The translations under genes were made by a program, and so were the position numbers. Of a stretch of DNA of 23,548 nucleotides, positions 21,782 through 23,548 are shown in pieces. Position 1 is the stretch's first letter. Each line of letters opens with the position of its first letter. The stretch lies in contig JAEYVF010000023.1 of the NCBI GenBank assembly GCA_023432005.1, positions 1 through 23,548 of the forward strand, read 5' to 3'. Origin of the DNA: Actinomycetes bacterium (lineage in GTDB: Bacteria; Actinomycetota; Actinomycetes; Actinomycetales; Microbacteriaceae). The notes beneath the pieces are model-generated. The model was not told the origin of the DNA. It worked only from the letters and a program-made list of their open reading frames with translations, and did not search any database.

Positions 21782-23548
21782 ATGGCGTACAACGCCCGCG
21801 CGCCCCAGGGCGCCAAGAAGAACCATGCCCACAAGGGCACCAAGAAGGTCGGCGGTCCGTCGGCGAAGCACCGCGGCTACCAGCCCGAGTCGGATGCCGC
21901 GCGCGGCGGCAAGAAGCCCCGCTGGTCGAGCGAGCAGCGCACGGCCAACGGCCGCGCCGCCGAGCGGCCGCGGGGCAGCCGCCCGGAGCGCGCCGAGGAT
22001 GGTCGCCCCAACTGGGAGCCGCGCGGCAAGGACGCGCGTGCCTCGGTGGAGCGCGCCCCCGCCGCCCGCAAGCGCGACGGCGGCTACGGCGACCGCCGCA
22101 GCAACCAGGCCGACCGTCCGCACCGCCTCGCGGGCGACCGCCCCCAGCGCGCCTACGGCACCGAGCGCCCGCAGCGCCGTTTCGAGGACGACCGTCCGCG
22201 TCGCGACGAGCGCCCCCGCTACGAGTCCGACCGTCCGCGCTACGACCGGGACGACCGTCCGCGCCGGGACGAGCGGCCCCGCTATGAGGGCGAGCGTCCG
22301 CGCCGGGACGAGCGGCCCCGCTACGAGTCCGACCGTCCGCGCTACGACCGGGACGACCGTCCGCGCCGGGATGACCGCCCGCGTTACGAGTCGGACCGTC
22401 CGCGCCGCGACCGCGACGAGCGTCGCTTCGACGAGCGTCCCCGGCCCGCCCGCCAGGACCGTGACGAGCGCGCCCAGCGTCACCAGGTCGAGGACGTCGT
22501 GCTCGAGCGCCTCGAGGCGCAGGCGATCGAGGCCTCCGACGTCGACGGCATCACCTTCGCCGACCTCGGCCTCGGCCAGAACATCGTGCGCGAGCTCGCC
22601 GAGATGGGTGCCACGGCGCCCTTCGCCATCCAGGCGGCGACGATCCCCGACGTGCTCTCCGGCGGCGACGTGCTCGGCCGCGGCCGCACCGGCTCCGGCA
22701 AGACCATCGCCTTCGGCGCCCCGCTCGTCGAGCGCCTGCTGAAGATGCAGGCGGGCGACAACAAGCGCCGCGAGTTCGGCCGCGCCCCGCGCGCGCTCAT
22801 CCTCGCCCCGACGCGCGAGCTCGCCCTCCAGATCGACCGCACCGTCCAGCCGATCGCGCGCAGCGTCGGCCTCTTCACGACGCAGATCTACGGCGGCGTG
22901 CCGTACGCCCGTCAGCTGGGGGCCCTCGAGCGCGGCGTCGACATCGTGATCGGCACGCCCGGACGCATCCAGGACCTGTCCGCATCCGGTCGCCTCGACC
23001 TGTCGAAGGTCGTCATCACGGTGCTCGACGAGGCCGACCACATGTGCGAGCTCGGCTTCGCCGAGCCGGTGACCGAGATCCTCGACCGCACCGCGGAGGG
23101 CGGCCAGCGGCTGCTCTTCTCGGCCACGCTCGACAAGGGCGTCGCCGACATCGTCGAGCGCTACCTCACCGACCCGGCCGTGCACGAGGTGGCCGGTGAG
23201 GACCAGTCCAGCTCGACGATCGAGCACCGCGTCCTGCTGCTCGACCAGCGCGACAAGCAGGACGTGCTCGTCGAGCTCGCGGCGGGCCCGGGCAAGAAGC
23301 TCGTGTTCGCGCGCACCCGCGCCTTCGCGGTGCAGCTCGCCGACCTCCTCGACGACGCCGGCGTCCGCGCCGAGTCGATCCACGGCGACCTCACGCAGTC
23401 GCGCCGCCAGCGCGCCCTCGACAAGTTCGCGAACGGCCGCGTGCAGGCGCTCGTGGCGACGGATGTGGCCGCGCGCGGCATCCACGTGGACGACGTCTCG
23501 CTCGTGATCCAGGCCGACGCGCCCGACGAGTACAAGGCGTACCTGCAC
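21782..23548 (+). CDS. DEAD-box RNA helicase, 3' end outside the window
   Basis: The frame stays open to the window end, giving 589 visible residues. Residues 1 to about 235 are a disordered basic/acidic extension; about 110-230 repeat RPRRDERPRYESDRPRYD-type units. The helicase core then shows a Q-motif region (FADLGLGQ ... PFAIQAATIPD), Walker A GRTGSGKT with K307, motif Ia PTRELALQI, GTPGR, the DEAD box at 416-419, SAT at 447-449 and motif V region ARGIHVDDV near the end. It should unwind RNA in ribosome assembly or mRNA turnover. GGAGAG lies six bases before ATG 21782; an in-frame ATG at 21761 lacks a ribosome site. The leader of about 200 bases holds hairpins. Confidence 0.95.
   Translation, partial: MAYNARAPQGAKKNHAHKGTKKVGGPSAKHRGYQPESDAARGGKKPRWSSEQRTANGRAAERPRGSRPERAEDGRPNWEPRGKDARASVERAPAARKRDGGYGDRRSNQADRPHRLAGDRPQRAYGTERPQRRFEDDRPRRDERPRYESDRPRYDRDDRPRRDERPRYEGERPRRDERPRYESDRPRYDRDDRPRRDDRPRYESDRPRRDRDERRFDERPRPARQDRDERAQRHQVEDVVLERLEAQAIEASDVDGITFADLGLGQNIVRELAEMGATAPFAIQAATIPDVLSGGDVLGRGRTGSGKTIAFGAPLVERLLKMQAGDNKRREFGRAPRALILAPTRELALQIDRTVQPIARSVGLFTTQIYGGVPYARQLGALERGVDIVIGTPGRIQDLSASGRLDLSKVVITVLDEADHMCELGFAEPVTEILDRTAEGGQRLLFSATLDKGVADIVERYLTDPAVHEVAGEDQSSSTIEHRVLLLDQRDKQDVLVELAAGPGKKLVFARTRAFAVQLADLLDDAGVRAESIHGDLTQSRRQRALDKFANGRVQALVATDVAARGIHVDDVSLVIQADAPDEYKAYLH
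22219..22371 (+). repeat. In-frame 51-base direct repeat in helicase extension
   Basis: The 51 bases at 22219-22269 recur exactly at 22321-22371, a shift of 102 bases or 34 codons. The sequence between is itself built of shorter related units encoding RPRRDERPRYE. The exact identity, with synonymous sites included, points to a recent duplication inside the disordered N-terminal region of the helicase. Confidence 0.85.

Noticed and set aside
22219..22440. Direct repeats as a possible CRISPR array
   Set aside because: Period is a multiple of three, units are contiguous and in frame within the helicase, with no unique spacers.

Overview
The window is about 70% GC, almost wholly coding, and looks like chromosome from a high-GC actinobacterium. 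Microbacteriaceae is my best guess. Supporting signs are leaderless genes starting with ATG or GTG right after a -10 box, abundant GGATGC/GCATCC hexamers, a GGTTGAG...GTATCGAAACC intergenic repeat of a type I associate with this family, and the actinobacterial gene pairs DUF4097-PadR and MocR-YczE. No stretch over 300 bases lacks a gene. I see no rRNA, tRNA, CRISPR array, transposase or phage gene.

Region 1 (1-9620) is a carbohydrate or polyol oxidation locus. Six forward genes are packed tightly: a PF12831-like flavoprotein, two unrecognised cytosolic beta-rich proteins, a mannitol/fructuronate-type dehydrogenase with all four expected catalytic residues, a PfkB sugar kinase and a LacI regulator. 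Converging on them is a second, larger flavoprotein. A zinc alcohol dehydrogenase diverges from it across an AT-richer promoter region holding two copies of a TCGWTTWACCG box. The inferred scheme is oxidation of an unidentified polyol, sugar or glycoside, then reduction/oxidation at C2 and phosphorylation. Any transporter would lie upstream of the window.

Region 2 (9617-12468) holds a KimA-like APC permease and a membrane-anchored protein with a neocarzinostatin-like domain.

Region 3 (12533-17128) is a cluster of regulators and membrane proteins. It contains a DUF4097-PadR operon with overlapping ATGA and a putative autoregulatory operator; a TipA-like MerR regulator with a MerR-type promoter and a strong internal ribosome site; a 34-residue membrane peptide coupled to a YczE-like membrane protein; and a divergent MocR (GntR-aminotransferase) regulator with ATTGGC boxes.

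Region 4 (17183-23548) has an RND efflux permease and a lipoprotein esterase. They converge on a paired inverted repeat that supplies the last two residues and the stop codon of both. The window then ends inside a DEAD-box RNA helicase with an Arg/Asp/Glu-rich repeated N-terminus and a hairpin-rich leader.

The most notable observations are the flavoprotein/beta-protein sugar cassette, the internal TipAS-type start, the unannotated-size small membrane ORF with a near-perfect Shine-Dalgarno, and the palindromes at convergent gene ends that contain both stop codons.
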